The notes under the pieces: model-generated
What the model saw: the letters and a program-made list of their open reading frames with translations, nothing else
Database searches by the model: none
Told to the model about the DNA's origin: nothing
Translations under genes and position numbers: made by a program
NCBI RefSeq assembly: GCF_030718995.1
Contig: NZ_CP132204.1
Coordinates: 3,224,001 to 3,288,000, forward strand
Source of the DNA: Arthrobacter oryzae
GTDB taxonomy: Bacteria; Actinomycetota; Actinomycetes; Actinomycetales; Micrococcaceae
Reading direction: 5' to 3'
Length of the DNA stretch: 64,000 nt
Part shown: positions 1 through 9,327 of the stretch, piece by piece
Position numbering within the stretch: the first letter of the stretch is position 1
Layout of the letters: every line of letters starts with the position of its first letter

Positions 1-1151
1 TGGAAGCACGCGTCTACGCCGAAATCCCGGAACGGAACTTCCTGCCGTCCACCGGCGAAGTGGTTGTCCTGGACGAGCGCGGGGAAATCTTCACCGCCAT
101 GGACGATCCGGACTCCTTGACTCCGGCGGCCGCCGATCCGGACATCCGCATCGACTCCGCCCTGCTCAAGGGACTCGAAATTTCCAGCGATTACGATCCC
201 ATGGTGTCCAAAGTGATCGCCTGGGGCAGGGACCGCACAGCTGCGCTGGACAAGCTCGACACGGCACTTTCGCGCTACACGGCGCTGGGCATCGACACCA
301 ACGTTGAATACCTGCGGCTGCTGATCAACGACGCCGATGTCCGCGCCGGCCGCCTCGACACCGGCCTGATCGAACGAAAAATGCCGGACTTCACCTTCCG
401 GCTGGTCGCGGACGCCGAGCTCATCGCCGCCGCCATGCAGTTCTGGGTCCTGGCGGAGGCCCCGGTCACGGTGCGGTCCCCCTGGGATACCACCACCGGC
501 TGGCGCCTCGGTGCATCCGCGCCGTGGCGGATGAGCTTCGGAACGCCCGGCGGGGGAGTGGCCACCGTGGCCGTCACCTGGTTGAGCAACCTCGATCTGG
601 GCCACGCCCTTGTCCGCGTCAACGATGGTCCCGCGCACAAGGTGATTGTGATCGGTCTGTCCGGTGACGACGTCTACCTGGAAATCGATGGTGAAGAAGT
701 CCGGTACGCGCTGGGTAGTTTCTGGAACTCCTACCCTCCACAGGGCAATCCGCAGACGATCTTCCTCGGCAACGAGGGCTGGTCCTGCCGGCTCGAGGTG
801 CTGACCCGCGAGTCCCGGCTGGCCCGCGTCCTGGCTGCGGTGCAGCGCGAGGAGGGCGCCGCGGACCCGGCAGTGCGCTCGCCGATGCCCGGCACGGTGG
901 TCTCCGTCTCCGTCAGCGACGGCGACCATGTGGAGGCCGGCCAGGTCCTGCTCTCGGTGGAGGCGATGAAGATGGAGCACCAGCTCGTTGCACCGCTCGA
1001 GGGCACGGTCCACATCAGCTCCGCGTCCGGCGACCTGGTCAAGGCGGACCAGGTGCTTGCCACCGTCCACCCCGCGGCGCCGCCATCGGCGTCGGACGCA
1101 GCCGAGGACGCGGTGGAGGAATCCGTCATCGCCATGGGCGCGGCAGAGTAG
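1..1151 (+). CDS. Acyl-CoA carboxylase biotin-carrying subunit, C-terminal part (5' end outside window)
   Basis: The reading frame is open from base 3 and enters the window mid-gene. It holds the end of the biotin carboxylase domain (EARVYAE, then ERNFLPSTGEV), a linker of about 200 residues, and a C-terminal biotinyl domain with the attachment motif EAMKMEHQ, whose central Lys carries biotin. The subunit carboxylates enzyme-bound biotin for a partner carboxyltransferase. Next to an acyl-CoA dehydrogenase, CoA-transferase, MaoC and HpcH genes it best fits the methylcrotonyl-CoA carboxylase alpha chain of leucine breakdown; a propionyl- or geranyl-CoA type cannot be excluded from this fragment. 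The carboxyltransferase gene is presumably upstream, outside the window. Family membership is certain; the substrate is inferred from context. Confidence 0.93.
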   Translation, partial: EARVYAEIPERNFLPSTGEVVVLDERGEIFTAMDDPDSLTPAAADPDIRIDSALLKGLEISSDYDPMVSKVIAWGRDRTAALDKLDTALSRYTALGIDTNVEYLRLLINDADVRAGRLDTGLIERKMPDFTFRLVADAELIAAAMQFWVLAEAPVTVRSPWDTTTGWRLGASAPWRMSFGTPGGGVATVAVTWLSNLDLGHALVRVNDGPAHKVIVIGLSGDDVYLEIDGEEVRYALGSFWNSYPPQGNPQTIFLGNEGWSCRLEVLTRESRLARVLAAVQREEGAADPAVRSPMPGTVVSVSVSDGDHVEAGQVLLSVEAMKMEHQLVAPLEGTVHISSASGDLVKADQVLATVHPAAPPSASDAAEDAVEESVIAMGAAE

Positions 1152-1219
1152 CCGTCCCGCATCTTCACCTTCAGTACACCAACAGACCCGTTACAGACTT
1201 AAGACAAGGAAATCCCAAC

Positions 1220-2383
1220 ATGGCTGATTTTGAGCTCAGCGAGGAATACCAGGACCTCAGCAACACCGTCCGCGAATTCGCCGACGAAGTGGTGGCACCG
1301 GTTTCCGCAAAACACGACGAGGAACACAGCTTCCCCTACGAGGTGGTCTCCCAGATGGCGGACATGGGCCTGTTCGGCCTGCCGTTCCCGGAAGAGTTCG
1401 GCGGCATGGGCGGGGACTACTTCGCCCTCGCCCTCGCCCTGGAGCAGCTGGGCCGGGTGGACCAGTCCGTGGCCATCACGCTGGAAGCCGGCGTCTCCCT
1501 CGGCGCCATGCCCGTGTACCGGTTCGGCACCGACGCCCAGAAAGAGGAATGGCTGCCCTCCCTGGCGTCCGGCAAGGCGCTCGCCGGGTTCGGCCTGACC
1601 GAACCCGAGGCCGGCTCCGACGCGGGCGGAACCAAGACCACCGCCCGGCTCGAAGGGGGTGAGTGGATCATCAACGGCAACAAGGAGTTCATCACCAACT
1701 CCGGCACGGACATCACCAGCCTTGTCACCGTGACGGCCGTCACCGCCAAGCACGAGCGCGAAGACGGCAGCATCAAGAAGGAAATCTCCACCATCCTCGT
1801 GCCCACCGGCACCCCCGGGTTCAAGGCCGAGAAGGCCTACAACAAGGTGGGCTGGAACGCCTCGGACACCCACCCGCTCACGCTCAAGGACGTCCGCGTA
1901 CCGGAGGCGAACCTCCTCGGCGAGCAGGGCCGCGGCTACGCGAACTTCCTGTCCATCCTGGACGAGGGCCGCATCGCCATCGCCGCACTCGCCACCGGAG
2001 CGGCCCAGGGCTGCGTGGACCTGTCCGTGAAATACGCCAAGGAACGCAGCGCGTTCGGGCAGAACATCGGCAAGTACCAGGCCGTCGCGTTCAAGATCGC
2101 CCGGATGGAAGCCCGGGCCCACACGGCGCGGCTGGCCTACTACGACGCGGCCGCCAGGATGCTCGCCGGGAAGCCGTTCAAGACCCAGGCGGCCATCGCT
2201 AAGATGGTCGCAGGCGAGGCAGCCATGGACAACGCGCGGGACGCCACCCAGGTGTTCGGCGGCTATGGCTTCATCAACGAATTCACCGTGGCACGCCACT
2301 ACCGCGACTCCAAGATCCTTGAAGTGGGGGAGGGCACCACGGAGGTCCAGCTGATGCTGATCGCCCGCGAACTGGGACTGTAG
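1220..2383 (+). CDS. Acyl-CoA dehydrogenase (probably isovaleryl-CoA or short-branched-chain type)
   Basis: A 387-residue FAD enzyme of normal family length that oxidises an acyl-CoA to the 2-enoyl-CoA and passes electrons to ETF. Visible signatures are [14 protein letters not shown] (FAD and substrate loop), [14 protein letters not shown], the helix beginning [10 protein letters not shown], and C-terminal [10 protein letters not shown]. The Glu in GEGT sits where most family members keep the catalytic base, unlike human isovaleryl-CoA dehydrogenase, which uses another Glu. It lies 68 bp after the carboxylase subunit and 20 bp before the CoA-transferase, in one operon. By analogy with M. tuberculosis fadE19 beside accA1/accD1 I infer isovaleryl-CoA as substrate. 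The start ATG follows an AAGGAA-type ribosome site. Confidence 0.93.
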   Translation: MADFELSEEYQDLSNTVREFADEVVAPVSAKHDEEHSFPYEVVSQMADMGLFGLPFPEEFGGMGGDYFALALALEQLGRVDQSVAITLEAGVSLGAMPVYRFGTDAQKEEWLPSLASGKALAGFGLTEPEAGSDAGGTKTTARLEGGEWIINGNKEFITNSGTDITSLVTVTAVTAKHEREDGSIKKEISTILVPTGTPGFKAEKAYNKVGWNASDTHPLTLKDVRVPEANLLGEQGRGYANFLSILDEGRIAIAALATGAAQGCVDLSVKYAKERSAFGQNIGKYQAVAFKIARMEARAHTARLAYYDAAARMLAGKPFKTQAAIAKMVAGEAAMDNARDATQVFGGYGFINEFTVARHYRDSKILEVGEGTTEVQLMLIARELGL

Positions 2384-2403
2384 CCGGCCTGAAAGGATCA
2401 CTG

Positions 2404-3222
2404 ATGATTAACAAGGTTGTTGCCAGCGCAGAGGAGGCCGTCGCGGACATCCCCGACGGCGCCTCGCTCGCCGTCGGCGGTTTTGGACTGTGCGGCATCC
2501 CGGTTGCCCTCATCGATGCCCTCCACCGGCACGGGACCACCGGCCTGGAAACTGTCAGCAACAACTGCGGCGTGGACGACTGGGGGCTGGGGATCCTGCT
2601 GAAGGACGGCAGGATCCGCCGCACCATCAGCTCGTACGTCGGTGAGAACAAGGAGTTCGCCCGGCAGTACCTCTCCGGCGAACTCGAGGTGGTGCTCACC
2701 CCGCAGGGCACGCTCGCGGAAAAACTGCGCGCCGGCGGCGCCGGCATCCCGGCGTTCTACACACCGGCGGGCGTGGGAACCCAGGTGTCCGACGGCGGCC
2801 TCCCGCAGAAGTACGACGCCGACGGGACCGTCGCCATCGCCTCCGCACCCAAGGAAGTCCGCACCTTCAACGGTGCCGACTATGTGCTGGAGGAATCGCT
2901 CACCCCGGATTTCGGCCTCGTCCACGCCTGGAAGGGCGACCGGCACGGGAATCTCGTCTTCCACGCCACGGCCATGAACTTCAACCCGCTCTGCGCCATG
3001 GCCGGGCGGATCACCATCGCCGAGGTTGAGGAACTGGTGGAGCCCGGCGAGCTTGATCCGGAGCACGTCCACGTTCCCGGCATTTTCGTCCAGCGGGTTG
3101 TCCTGGCAGCCCAGGGCGAGAAGCGCATCGAAAAGCGGACGGTCGCGGTGGCCGCCGCCGGCACCCAGGCAACCGGCCAGCAGGCAACCGACCAGCAGGC
3201 AACCGACCAGGCAGGAGCATGA
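2404..3222 (+). CDS. scoA: 3-oxoacid CoA-transferase subunit A
   Basis: The alpha subunit of a two-subunit class I CoA-transferase, which probably moves CoA from succinyl-CoA to acetoacetate. The N-terminus has the glycine-rich GGFGLCGIP motif of the SCOT/ScoA/PcaI family, and [12 protein letters not shown] follows. At 272 residues it is longer than most relatives; the excess is a Gln/Ala/Thr tail encoded by a 15-bp tandem repeat. Its stop overlaps the start of subunit B (ATGA), so translation is probably coupled. In this operon its likely job is to activate the acetoacetate released by the HpcH-type lyase. Confidence 0.9.
   Translation: MINKVVASAEEAVADIPDGASLAVGGFGLCGIPVALIDALHRHGTTGLETVSNNCGVDDWGLGILLKDGRIRRTISSYVGENKEFARQYLSGELEVVLTPQGTLAEKLRAGGAGIPAFYTPAGVGTQVSDGGLPQKYDADGTVAIASAPKEVRTFNGADYVLEESLTPDFGLVHAWKGDRHGNLVFHATAMNFNPLCAMAGRITIAEVEELVEPGELDPEHVHVPGIFVQRVVLAAQGEKRIEKRTVAVAAAGTQATGQQATDQQATDQAGA
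3166..3210 (+). repeat. Three tandem 15-bp units in the 3' end of scoA
   Basis: Units begin at 3166, 3181 and 3196 and read CAGGCAACCGRCCAG. The first has G and the other two have A at the variable base. They encode [15 protein letters not shown] in frame just before the stop codon. Because the unit is a multiple of three, copy-number change would only lengthen or shorten the tail. Confidence 0.9.
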
Positions 3223-3992
3223 CCGTGGAATCGAACAGCACGCCGGACGCACCGCCCCGCCCCGAAGCCGTCCGCCACGAATACCGGCCGCCCGCCGTCG
3301 GGCATCCGGAGGGGACCCTGCCCGATACGAAAGGCTGGACCCGCAACGAACTCGCCGCCCGGGTGGCCCGCGAACTCCACAACGGGCAGTACGTCAACCT
3401 CGGCATCGGGATGCCCACGCTGATCCCCAACTACATCCCCGCCGGCGTCGAAGTGGTCCTGCACTCCGAGAACGGCATCCTGGGCGTGGGGCCGTACCCC
3501 GCTGAAGACCAGGTGGATCCGGACCTGATCAACGCCGGCAAGGAAACCGTCACCGTCAACAAAGGCGCCGCATTCTTCGACTCCGCGTCCTCCTTCGGCA
3601 TGATCCGCGGCGGACACGTTGACGTTGCCGTGCTCGGCGCCATGGAAGTGGCCCAGAACGGTGACCTGGCCAACTGGATGATTCCCGGAAAGATGGTCAA
3701 GGGCATGGGCGGTGCCATGGACCTGGTGTTCGGGGCCAAGAAGGTAATCGTGATGATGGAGCACGTGGACCGCAACGGCAAGCCCAAGATCGTGCAGCAG
3801 TGCACACTACCGTTGACCGGCAAGGGGTGCGTGGACCGGATCATCACCGACCTCGCCGTGATCGACGTCGTCACCGAAAACGGATCCTCCCGGCTCGTGC
3901 TGCGCGAACTGGCCCCCAACGTGACCGCCGAGGAAGTGGCTGCGGCCACCGGAGCGGAACTCTTCGAAGAAGACCAGGAACTGACCGTATGA
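3219..3992 (+). CDS. scoB: 3-oxoacid CoA-transferase subunit B
   Basis: The beta subunit, partner of the preceding gene. It contains [13 protein letters not shown], where the Glu of SENG is the residue that forms the acyl-glutamyl/CoA intermediate in class I CoA-transferases, and [14 protein letters not shown] further on. The 257 residues include about 35 extra N-terminal residues before the conserved domain begins at [26 protein letters not shown]. It starts at the ATGA overlap with subunit A and ends in an ATGA overlap with the MaoC gene, so all three are translationally linked. Confidence 0.92.
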   Translation: MTVESNSTPDAPPRPEAVRHEYRPPAVGHPEGTLPDTKGWTRNELAARVARELHNGQYVNLGIGMPTLIPNYIPAGVEVVLHSENGILGVGPYPAEDQVDPDLINAGKETVTVNKGAAFFDSASSFGMIRGGHVDVAVLGAMEVAQNGDLANWMIPGKMVKGMGGAMDLVFGAKKVIVMMEHVDRNGKPKIVQQCTLPLTGKGCVDRIITDLAVIDVVTENGSSRLVLRELAPNVTAEEVAAATGAELFEEDQELTV

Positions 3993-4528
3993 CCAGTGCT
4001 GACGAGGTTTCGACGGGCCCAACCACCGGCCGGCCCAGGGTGGTTGAACAGCGCGGCCTTTACTTCGACGAGCTGGAGGAAGGCGTCGTCTACGCCCACC
4101 GCCCCGGACGGACCGTCACCGAGACGGACAACGTCCTGTTCACCACCATGACCATGAACACCCAGGCGCTGCACCTGGACGCTGCCTGGAGCGCCGGGCA
4201 GCCGTTCGGCCAGCGGCTGGTGAACTCCATGTTCACCCTGGCCACCGTGGTGGGGCAGTCGGTCCCGCAGCTGACCCAGGGGACCATCATCGCGCAGTTG
4301 GGACTGACAGATGTGTCGTTCCCGCACCCGCTGTACCACGGCGACACCCTGTACACGGAGACTGTCATCACCGGCAAGCGGCCGTCGGCGTCGCGTCCGG
4401 GGCAGGGCATCGTGACCATGCAGCACACGGGCAGGAACCAGGACGGCACTGTGGTGGCACTTGCCTCGCGCAGCTGCCTGATGTGGACGCGGGAGGCGCA
4501 CGAAGCGGCCGGAAAGGGGACAATCTAA
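3989..4528 (+). CDS. MaoC-family hot-dog hydratase
   Basis: A 179-residue MaoC-like (R)-specific enoyl-CoA hydratase. The hydratase region reads [14 protein letters not shown], matching the NxxxxH part of the hydratase-2 signature, although the usual GD before it is replaced by MTM as in a distinct MaoC subgroup. In M. tuberculosis the homologous position next to citE (Rv2499c beside Rv2498c) is linked to methylglutaconyl/itaconyl-CoA hydration. I infer methylglutaconyl-CoA hydratase in leucine catabolism. The start codon overlaps the scoB stop (ATGA) and the stop lies 2 bp before the lyase start. Confidence 0.85.
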   Translation: MTSADEVSTGPTTGRPRVVEQRGLYFDELEEGVVYAHRPGRTVTETDNVLFTTMTMNTQALHLDAAWSAGQPFGQRLVNSMFTLATVVGQSVPQLTQGTIIAQLGLTDVSFPHPLYHGDTLYTETVITGKRPSASRPGQGIVTMQHTGRNQDGTVVALASRSCLMWTREAHEAAGKGTI

Positions 4529-4530
4529 AC

Positions 4531-5364
4531 ATGACTTTCCTGATGGGGCCCGCCCTGCTCTTCTGTCCTGCCGACCGGCCCGAGCGCTACCAGAAAGCCG
4601 CGGAACGTTCCGACGCCGTCATCGTGGACCTGGAGGACGCCGTCGCCCCTGCCGACAAGCAGCGGGCCCGGGGCGCGATCCTCGCCCAGCTCGGCGCCAC
4701 CGGCGACGTTCCGGAGCTGGACCCCAGCCGGACGATCATCAGGATCAATCCGGCGGGAACGGACGAGTTCGAGAAGGACCTGCACTGCCTCAAGCACACC
4801 CCGTACCGCCACGTGATGCTGGCCAAGGCCGAAAACGCCGAGCAGCTTAAGGCGCTTGAGGGCTACAGCGTCATTGCCCTGTGCGAAACGGCCGCCGGAG
4901 TCATCAACGCCGCCGCCATCGCCGCCGAACCCAACGTGGTGGGCCTGATGTGGGGTGCCGAGGACCTGCTCGCGTCACTCGGAGGCACCTCCAGCAGGAA
5001 CGACGACGGCGGCTACCGGGCAGTGGCGCTGCACGCCCGGTCCACCGTGCTGCTGGCGGCGGCGGCTTTCGGCAAGGAAGCCATTGACGCCGTCTATGTC
5101 AACATTCCGGACCTTGAAGGGCTGGCGGCGGAGTCACGCGACGCTGTCGCCTCCGGGTTCGGTTCCAAGGCCTGCATCCACCCCAGCCAGGTGGCTGTGG
5201 TCCGGGGAGCATACGCGCCCGCCGAATCAGACGTTGCCGCGGCCAAGGAGCTCCTGGAGGCCGCCGCTGCTGCCGGTAGCGGCGTTTTCCAGTTCAACGG
5301 AAAGATGATCGACGGCCCCATCTTGAAGCACGCGGAGTCAACCCTGCGGCGGGCCGCCCGCTAG
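4531..5364 (+). CDS. HpcH/HpaI (CitE-like) aldolase/lyase, candidate 3-hydroxy-3-methylglutaryl-CoA lyase
   Basis: A 277-residue Mg-dependent TIM-barrel lyase of the CitE-like family. Motifs seen are VDLEDAVAP (metal-binding and substrate Glu/Asp), LMWGAEDLLASLGG and GFGSKACIHPSQV. It lacks the other citrate lyase subunits nearby, so it is a stand-alone CoA-thioester lyase. The M. tuberculosis homologue Rv2498c in the same gene neighbourhood was described as acting in both leucine catabolism and itaconate dissimilation; the same role is the best inference here. It is the last gene of the operon and is followed by a strong hairpin. Confidence 0.88.
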   Translation: MTFLMGPALLFCPADRPERYQKAAERSDAVIVDLEDAVAPADKQRARGAILAQLGATGDVPELDPSRTIIRINPAGTDEFEKDLHCLKHTPYRHVMLAKAENAEQLKALEGYSVIALCETAAGVINAAAIAAEPNVVGLMWGAEDLLASLGGTSSRNDDGGYRAVALHARSTVLLAAAAFGKEAIDAVYVNIPDLEGLAAESRDAVASGFGSKACIHPSQVAVVRGAYAPAESDVAAAKELLEAAAAAGSGVFQFNGKMIDGPILKHAESTLRRAAR

Positions 5365-5409
5365 CTGTCCTAGCCCGCTTTCGCCGCCAGGAATAGGACT
5401 GAACCACAG

Positions 5410-5443
5410 CAGAGGCCGGGTGTCGAATGACTCCCGGCCTCTG
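5410..5443. terminator. Bidirectional terminator between the lyase and usp genes
   Basis: The arms CAGAGGCCGGG and CCCGGCCTCTG form a perfect 11-bp stem around a 12-nt loop, centred between two convergent genes. There is no strong T-tract, which is common in high-GC actinobacteria. Confidence 0.75.
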
Positions 5444-5462
5444 GCATGTTGAGCTGTACCGC

Positions 5463-5855
5463 TTAGCCGGCCTTCACGGCGAGAACAGGGCAGTCCGCTT
5501 CAAGGAGTATCCGCTGGGACGTGCTGCCCATGATCAGCTTGCCGACGGGCGTGCGCCGCCGCAGCCCGATCACAATCAAATCGGCCCGGTGTGCCTCCGC
5601 CGCTTCCAGGACCTCATTGGCGGCGTCGTGGCCGCGGACCGGCTGGAGGATGATGTGCTCGATCCCTTCCTTGCCGAGGCGCTGGTCGATGCCCTCGATT
5701 TCGGCTTCCCCGGCATACCGCTTGTCCACCAGGGCATCGCCCCGGGAGGAATTGATGACCACCAGCTTGGACTGTGCCTTCCGTGCCTCCTTGATGGCCT
5801 GGTCAAAGGCCGCTTCGCCCTCCGGGGTTGGTACGTAGCCCACAACGATGGTCAT
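5463..5855 (-). CDS. Universal stress protein (UspA family)
   Basis: A 130-residue single-domain Usp. It begins [13 protein letters not shown] and carries the ATP-binding pattern [17 protein letters not shown] near the C-terminus (G-2x-G-9x-G-S/T type), followed by [10 protein letters not shown]. Its start overlaps the tctA stop by 4 bp, so it is the last gene of the tctCBA-usp operon. A role tied to transporter expression or activity is possible but only inferred from that coupling. Confidence 0.9.
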   Translation of the reverse strand: MTIVVGYVPTPEGEAAFDQAIKEARKAQSKLVVINSSRGDALVDKRYAGEAEIEGIDQRLGKEGIEHIILQPVRGHDAANEVLEAAEAHRADLIVIGLRRRTPVGKLIMGSTSQRILLEADCPVLAVKAG

Positions 5856-7504
5856 GGTTTCTCCTTATCGTGCTGGATGGTGTCACGGGGGACAGTGTCA
5901 TGGGGAACCGTGCTGCGGTGCGCGGCGTCGCCGTCGTCGGTGGTGCTGTGGGTCCCGGGTGCGGACGGATCCTGGCGCTGCCCCGTGTGGTCTGCAGCTG
6001 CAGGCGGGACTGCAGCTGCGGGCCGGCTCCGGCGGATCAGCTTGAACAGCAGCGGCCACAGGAGAATGAGCGCCACGATGATGTAGACGGTGACGGCGAT
6101 CGGCTCGCTCCAGAGGCCGGCAGGGTCGCCGGCGCTGAGCTGCAGCGTCTGGCGGAGCTGCTTTTCCAGGCGCGGTCCGAGGATGACACCGAGGATGAGC
6201 GGCAGGACGGGAAGCCCGAAGCGCCGCATCATGAAGCCCAGCGCGCCGAGCGCCAGCAGGAGGACCAGATCGAACGCCTGCAGGTTCACCGAGTAGGCGC
6301 CCAGCGTGGCGAAGAACAGGATGCCGGCGTAAAGGTAAGGCCGGGGGATCTGCAGGAGCTTCGCCCACATCGGTGCCAGCGGCAGGTTGATGATCAGCAG
6401 CAGCAGGTTGCCGATGAAGAGGCTGGCGATGAGTGCCCACACCAGCGGCCCTTCGCTTTCGAACAGCTGCGGCCCGGGCTGGATGCCGTACTGCGTGAAC
6501 GCTGCCAGCATCACTGCGGCCGTGGCATTGGTGGGCAGGCCCAGTGCCAACATGGGCGTCAGCGTGCCTGCAGCTGCAGCGTTGTTGGCTGCTTCCGGAC
6601 CGGCCACACCCTCGATTGCGCCTTTGCCGAACTCTTCGGGGTGTTTACTGAGGCGCTTTTCCGTGACGTAGGAGAGGAACGTGGGAATCTCGGCGCCGCC
6701 GGCGGGCAGCGCACCGAAAGGGAAGCCGAAGGCAGTGCCGCGGAGCCAGGGTTTCCAGGACCGCTTCCAGTCCTGCTTGCCCATCCACGGGCGCCCCACA
6801 GGAATAACCTGCAGGGGGTTGCGGCGGAGGTGCGCGGCCACCCAGAGTGCCTCGCCCACGGCGAATATGGCTACAGCCACCACCACGATGTCCAGACCGT
6901 CCGCCAGGAGCGGCACGCCGAAGGTGAGCCGGGCCTGGCCGGTGACGACGTCCAGGCCCACCAGGCCGATGGCGAGGCCAAGGCCCAGGGATGCGAACCC
7001 CCGGAGGCGCGAGGAGCCCAGGACTGCGGTGACCGCCAGCAGGGCCAGGACCATGATGGCGAAGTAGCTCGGAGCACCCAGGCTGACGGCGAAGTCCACC
7101 ACGATCGGAGCGCAGACTGCCAGGAGGGTGGTGCCGATGGTGCCGGCCACAAACGAGCCGATGGCCGCCGTGGCAAGTGCCTGTGCGGCCCTGCCGGCTT
7201 TCGCCATCTTGTTGCCTTCGATGGCGGTGACCACCGACGACGATTCGCCGGGCGTGTTAAGCAGGATGGAGGTGGTCGAGCCGCCGTACATGCCGCCGTA
7301 GTAGATGCCGGCGAACATGATGAAGGCGCTGGTGGGTTCCAGTGCGTACGTGACCGGAAGCAGCAGTGCCACGGTCATGGCCGGGCCGAGGCCCGGGAGA
7401 ACCCCGACGGCGGTACCCAGGACGACGCCGATGACGGCGTAGAGGAAATTCATGGGGGTCAGGGCGGTGGCAAAACCGTCCATCAGGGAGGAAAAGACAT
7501 CCAT
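5852..7504 (-). CDS. tctA: Tripartite tricarboxylate transporter, large membrane subunit TctA
   Basis: A 550-residue polytopic membrane protein with the TctA signatures [17 protein letters not shown] and [19 protein letters not shown] near the N-terminus, and a second GLPTNATAA-type loop later. It is the transport subunit that works with TctB and the periplasmic-type binding lipoprotein TctC to import citrate or related carboxylates. The last roughly 60 residues are a hydrophilic His/Pro/Thr-rich tail. The start codon abuts the end of tctB (one base shared). Confidence 0.95.
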   Translation of the reverse strand: MDVFSSLMDGFATALTPMNFLYAVIGVVLGTAVGVLPGLGPAMTVALLLPVTYALEPTSAFIMFAGIYYGGMYGGSTTSILLNTPGESSSVVTAIEGNKMAKAGRAAQALATAAIGSFVAGTIGTTLLAVCAPIVVDFAVSLGAPSYFAIMVLALLAVTAVLGSSRLRGFASLGLGLAIGLVGLDVVTGQARLTFGVPLLADGLDIVVVAVAIFAVGEALWVAAHLRRNPLQVIPVGRPWMGKQDWKRSWKPWLRGTAFGFPFGALPAGGAEIPTFLSYVTEKRLSKHPEEFGKGAIEGVAGPEAANNAAAAGTLTPMLALGLPTNATAAVMLAAFTQYGIQPGPQLFESEGPLVWALIASLFIGNLLLLIINLPLAPMWAKLLQIPRPYLYAGILFFATLGAYSVNLQAFDLVLLLALGALGFMMRRFGLPVLPLILGVILGPRLEKQLRQTLQLSAGDPAGLWSEPIAVTVYIIVALILLWPLLFKLIRRSRPAAAVPPAAADHTGQRQDPSAPGTHSTTDDGDAAHRSTVPHDTVPRDTIQHDKEKP

Positions 7505-8016
7505 CAGAGAATCCCTTCCAGGAGACCGGCGGGCAGCGCAATGCCGAGGCCAAGGTAGAAGCCATAAAAGGTCAGGAGGGACAAGGCCACGGAGATGAGG
7601 CCGTCACGGATGTACCTCCGGCCACCCAGGGCCCAGACGCTGCCCCAGAACAGGATGGTTCCCGAGATAACCCAGCCTGCCCAATCGATCAGCAGGATGT
7701 TGGCAACGAAGGCTCCCACCAGCGGCAGGATGGTCTTCCAGTCGGCGGGGTGGGTGAGGTCCACGTCCTCGCCGCCTTCGGCTTCGCCCTGGCCGCCGCG
7801 GAGCACGTTGACGGCCAGCAGGACAGAGCAGACCAGCAGCAGGCCGCCCACAATGAACGGCAGGGTTTTCGGTCCTACGGGATCAGACTGGGAATAGGGG
7901 GTGACGATGCGGGCCGCGTCCGCGATGACCAATGCCCCGGCCGCCCCGAGCAGGAGGGCAACCCCCAGCTCGGAGCGGCCTTTGAGCCGTGAGGCCAGTG
8001 TTGGTGAGGAGCTCAC
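7504..8016 (-). CDS. tctB: Tripartite tricarboxylate transporter, small membrane subunit TctB
   Basis: A 170-residue protein with four predicted membrane segments in the pattern of TctB, including an N-terminal segment after [15 protein letters not shown]. Sequence conservation in this family is weak; the call rests on size, topology and its position between tctC and tctA. Its first bases overlap the tctC stop, so the three subunits are translationally coupled. Confidence 0.88.
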   Translation of the reverse strand: MSSSPTLASRLKGRSELGVALLLGAAGALVIADAARIVTPYSQSDPVGPKTLPFIVGGLLLVCSVLLAVNVLRGGQGEAEGGEDVDLTHPADWKTILPLVGAFVANILLIDWAGWVISGTILFWGSVWALGGRRYIRDGLISVALSLLTFYGFYLGLGIALPAGLLEGIL

Positions 8017-9023
8017 GCCAGGCCAAGCTTCGTGAGGACGTCCGCCACCCGCTTGTCCTGCTCGGCCAGGAAGCTTTCGAACTCAGCGCCGGTGATGAAG
8101 GCGTCGCTCCAGCTGTTGGTCTTCAGGGCTTCTTTCCAGGCTGCCGTGCCGTGCATCTTTTCGAGCGCGCCGATCAGCTTGGCCTTGTCAGCGTCGGTGA
8201 TGCCCGGAGGGGCCACGATGCCGCGCCAGTTGGTGAACACCAGGTCGATGTTGGATTCCTTCAGAGTGGGGGCATCCACGCCTTCGAGCCGCTTCTCGCC
8301 GCTGGTGGCCAGGACGCGGACCGCGCCTGATTCGATCTGCTTGAGGTACTCACCTGCACCGGAGGCCGCGAAGCCCACCTTGTTGCCCAGGATGGCCGGG
8401 AGGAGGTCTCCACCGCCGTCGTAGGACACAAAGTTCACTTTGGTGGCGTCGATGCCCAGGGCGCCGGCAAGCTGCATGGGTAGCAGGTGGTCCGGGCCGC
8501 CCGGCGAGGAGCCGCCGCCGACGCTGATGGAACCGGGGTCAGCCTTCCAGGCGGCAACCAGGTCGTCGATGGTCTTGTAGGGCGAATCCTTGCTGACCAT
8601 GATGGCGCCGGGCTCTTCAATGAGCTTGGCCAGGGGAGTGGTGGCCGTCAGCTTGGACTCGGACTTGTTGGTGTAGCTCGCGCCCACCACGCCCAGGCCC
8701 ATCAGCATGGTGAGGTCGCCGTTGCCCTTTTCGTTAACGATGCGGGCGAGGCCAACGGTGCCACCGGCGCCGGCAAGGTTGAAGACTTCGGGGTTTGTGG
8801 CGATTTTCTCGTCTTCGAGGACCTTGGCCGCCACGCGGGCGGTGGTGTCGTAGCCGCCACCCGCAGTGTTGGGGACCATGATCTGGAGGCCGGTCAGCGG
8901 GCCGGCAGGGGCGCCGGAGGTGGCACCCTCGGTGGAGCTTTTCCCGGTGGCACCGCAGCCGGTGGCCATCAGGGCGATGCCGGCGGCGACGGCGGCAATA
9001 CGCAATGCGCGGATCTGGCGCAT
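8013..9023 (-). CDS. tctC: Tripartite tricarboxylate transporter solute-binding lipoprotein TctC
   Basis: A 336-residue secreted binding protein. The chosen start gives MRQIRALRIAAVAAGIALMATGC, a lipoprotein signal with the modified Cys at residue 23. A GAGG ribosome site lies just upstream of this ATG, so longer versions starting further upstream are unlikely. The family features VPNTAGGGYDTTAR and GAGGTVGLARI are present. It captures the carboxylate substrate outside the membrane and delivers it to TctAB. It is first in the operon and divergent from the sensor kinase gene. Confidence 0.93.
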   Translation of the reverse strand: MRQIRALRIAAVAAGIALMATGCGATGKSSTEGATSGAPAGPLTGLQIMVPNTAGGGYDTTARVAAKVLEDEKIATNPEVFNLAGAGGTVGLARIVNEKGNGDLTMLMGLGVVGASYTNKSESKLTATTPLAKLIEEPGAIMVSKDSPYKTIDDLVAAWKADPGSISVGGGSSPGGPDHLLPMQLAGALGIDATKVNFVSYDGGGDLLPAILGNKVGFAASGAGEYLKQIESGAVRVLATSGEKRLEGVDAPTLKESNIDLVFTNWRGIVAPPGITDADKAKLIGALEKMHGTAAWKEALKTNSWSDAFITGAEFESFLAEQDKRVADVLTKLGLA

Positions 9024-9327
9024 GGTGTTCCTCTTCTCAGTAAAGTTCTCGGTAAAGCGGGTCAGCAAACTGACCGGTGATTTGATGCTAGGTCCGAAAG
9101 TGACGACCATCACTCTTGTGTACGCAGAGAAAGTTAAGTTCATTTCGTTCACGTTTCCGGTTCTCCACCGTCGCACCGTCTGCCTTGGAACCGGCCCGGG
9201 TTCCGGCATTCAGCCGTGAGGTATAGTTCACCCCACCGCGGCGGATCGGGAGCCCCGCGGATGCACGCCGGCCCCCTTGTTTCACGAAGCCGGCCGAACG
9301 ATCACTCTGAAATAGGAAAGACGGCAC
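9024..9327. promoter_or_regulatory. Divergent control region between tctC and the two-component genes
   Basis: About 300 bp without a gene. It holds the inverted repeat GGTCAG-CAAA-CTGACC (9060-9075), a second one AGTGA-N6-TCACT (9099-9114), and the direct repeats GTTCATTTC/GTTCACGTT downstream of them. These sit where a CitB-type response regulator would be expected to bind to drive tctCBA. The sites are seen; the regulator assignment is inferred. Confidence 0.5.

Noticed and set aside
5828-7558. A 576-codon plus-strand frame opposite tctA
   Set aside because: Shadow of tctA. Its translation is low-complexity and hydrophilic, while tctA has full family motifs and membrane topology.
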